Shown here: positions 63,710-64,000 of the stretch, piece after piece
How positions within the stretch are numbered: the first letter of the stretch is position 1
How the letters are laid out: each line of letters begins with the position of its first letter
Origin: Thalassomonas sp. M1454
GTDB lineage: Bacteria > Pseudomonadota > Gammaproteobacteria > Enterobacterales > Alteromonadaceae
DNA: 64,000 nucleotides
Direction of reading: 5' to 3'
Assembly (NCBI RefSeq): GCF_007097525.1
Contig: NZ_VKDD01000002.1
Span: 1,363,820 to 1,427,819 of the forward strand
Program-made: the position numbers and the translations under genes
Notes under the pieces: model-generated
Seen by the model: the letters and a program-made list of their open reading frames with translations, nothing else
Told to the model about the DNA's origin: nothing
Databases searched by the model: none

Positions 63710-63784
63710 TACGGCAGTGGCGTGCATTTATTGGATACGCAATGCTATGCCTTCAATGGTGTAGGTCACAAAAGGCTCCATACG

Positions 63785-63815
63785 AAAAAAGCCCTTAGCG
63801 TTAGCTAAGGGCTTT
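63785..63815 (-). terminator. rRNA operon terminator
   Basis: AAAAGCCCTTAGC and GCTAAGGGCTTTT form a 13-bp stem around GTTA-type loop bases. On the minus strand it is followed by a T run. It lies 12 nt past the 5S rRNA 3' end. Confidence 0.92.
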
Positions 63816-63826
63816 TCGAAATGGGA

Positions 63827-63943
63827 GCCTAGCGATGACCTACTCTCACATGGGAACCCCCACACTACCATCGGCGCTACTGCGTTTCACTTCTGAGTTC
63901 GGCATGGGATCAGGTGGTTCCACAGTGCTATTGTCGCTAGACA
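63827..63943 (-). rRNA. rrf: 5S ribosomal RNA
   Basis: Read on the minus strand: the terminal helix pairs GTCTAGCGA with TCGCTAGGC, and the conserved GAACCACCTGATCCCATGCCGAACTC and GCGCCGATGGTAGTG-type blocks are present. Length is about 117 nt. It is the last gene of an rRNA operon transcribed right to left; 23S and 16S lie beyond the right edge. Confidence 0.95.
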
Positions 63944-63961
63944 AAAACTGTTGTTAATAAC

Positions 63962-63979
63962 GTCCGAATAAATTCGGAC
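63962..63979 (-). other. Hairpin in the 23S-5S spacer
   Basis: GTCCGAAT and ATTCGGAC pair around AA, about 20 bp upstream of the 5S gene. It is probably part of an rRNA processing stem. Confidence 0.4.
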
Positions 63980-64000
63980 CTACTAACTTAATAATTTAGA

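Larger units (their letters stand above)
63482..63784. other. Intergenic region between ylqF and the rRNA operon end
   Basis: The stretch holds the ylqF promoter region, two palindromic elements of opposite orientation (63589-63621 and 63671-63709), and about 75 bp of unassigned sequence before the rRNA terminator. No open frame of note. Confidence 0.5.

Noticed and set aside
1..63820. tRNA genes
   Set aside because: No GGTTCGA-type T-loop with matching acceptor stem was found apart from the tmRNA; a dedicated tRNA scan was not possible.
1..64000. CRISPR array, prophage, integron, toxin-antitoxin or defence island
   Set aside because: I saw no regularly spaced direct repeats, no integrase, transposase, Cas or restriction motifs. 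RatA is named from a toxin report but is the core COQ10-like protein.

Overview
The window looks like chromosomal DNA of an AT-rich marine gammaproteobacterium of the Alteromonadales, most likely near Colwellia/Thalassotalea. This is an inference from the gene families: an SO_0444-type Cu/Zn permease, a PEP-CTERM protein, an ETF/ETF-QO set, an aroF-tyrA pair, rpsP-rimM-trmD-rplS, ffh next to ypjD-corB, a tmRNA with tag ANDETFALAA, and several families of intergenic palindromes. Almost everything is core or shell chromosome. I see no prophage, transposase, integron or CRISPR array.

Layout: 0-5 kb holds a LysR regulator cut by the left edge, a PEP-CTERM protein with a good sigma-54 promoter, a small secreted protein, ratA-rnfH, smpB, a DUF4442 protein and ssrA. 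5-9.4 kb is a three-gene plus-strand module: a periplasmic cupredoxin-like protein, a membrane EAL protein with a dead GGDEF, and an outer-membrane barrel. 9.4-14 kb holds an M16 lipoprotein protease and pdxH, with three related microproteins of 44-56 residues around pdxH. 14-18 kb is ETF-QO divergent from etfBA, with a PsrA-like box between them. 18-22 kb holds yciH, a FAH-family enzyme, a TPP enzyme and a pseudouridine synthase. 21.5-25.6 kb has msrQ and msrP separated by a CadC-type membrane regulator.

27-28 kb is pheA behind a Phe-codon leader peptide and a complete attenuator. An enoyl-CoA hydratase and a two-gene RND pump follow. 34.6-37.4 kb is aroF-tyrA plus a thioredoxin-like gene, preceded by a previously unmarked 18-codon leader rich in Tyr codons. 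acs and an OmpA-like lipoprotein gene diverge around a perfect 16-bp palindrome. 40.8-42.7 kb is the rpsP operon and 46-51 kb is ffh divergent from a Cu/Zn permease, ypjD and corB.

51-64 kb holds a GMC oxidoreductase, a lytic transglycosylase, gshA, nhaC with a pseudouridine synthase, an NSS transporter, yajQ, vanZ-panE, a HIT protein, ylqF and a 5S rRNA gene (the end of an rRNA operon that continues off the right edge).

The points most worth following up are the microprotein trio, the aroF leader, the copper-site protein linked to an EAL enzyme, the split msrP/msrQ pair, the sigma-54/upstream-palindrome arrangement before the PEP-CTERM gene, and a large composite palindromic repeat found twice, each time beside a rho-independent terminator. 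Family calls rest on motif recognition by eye; no database search was possible.
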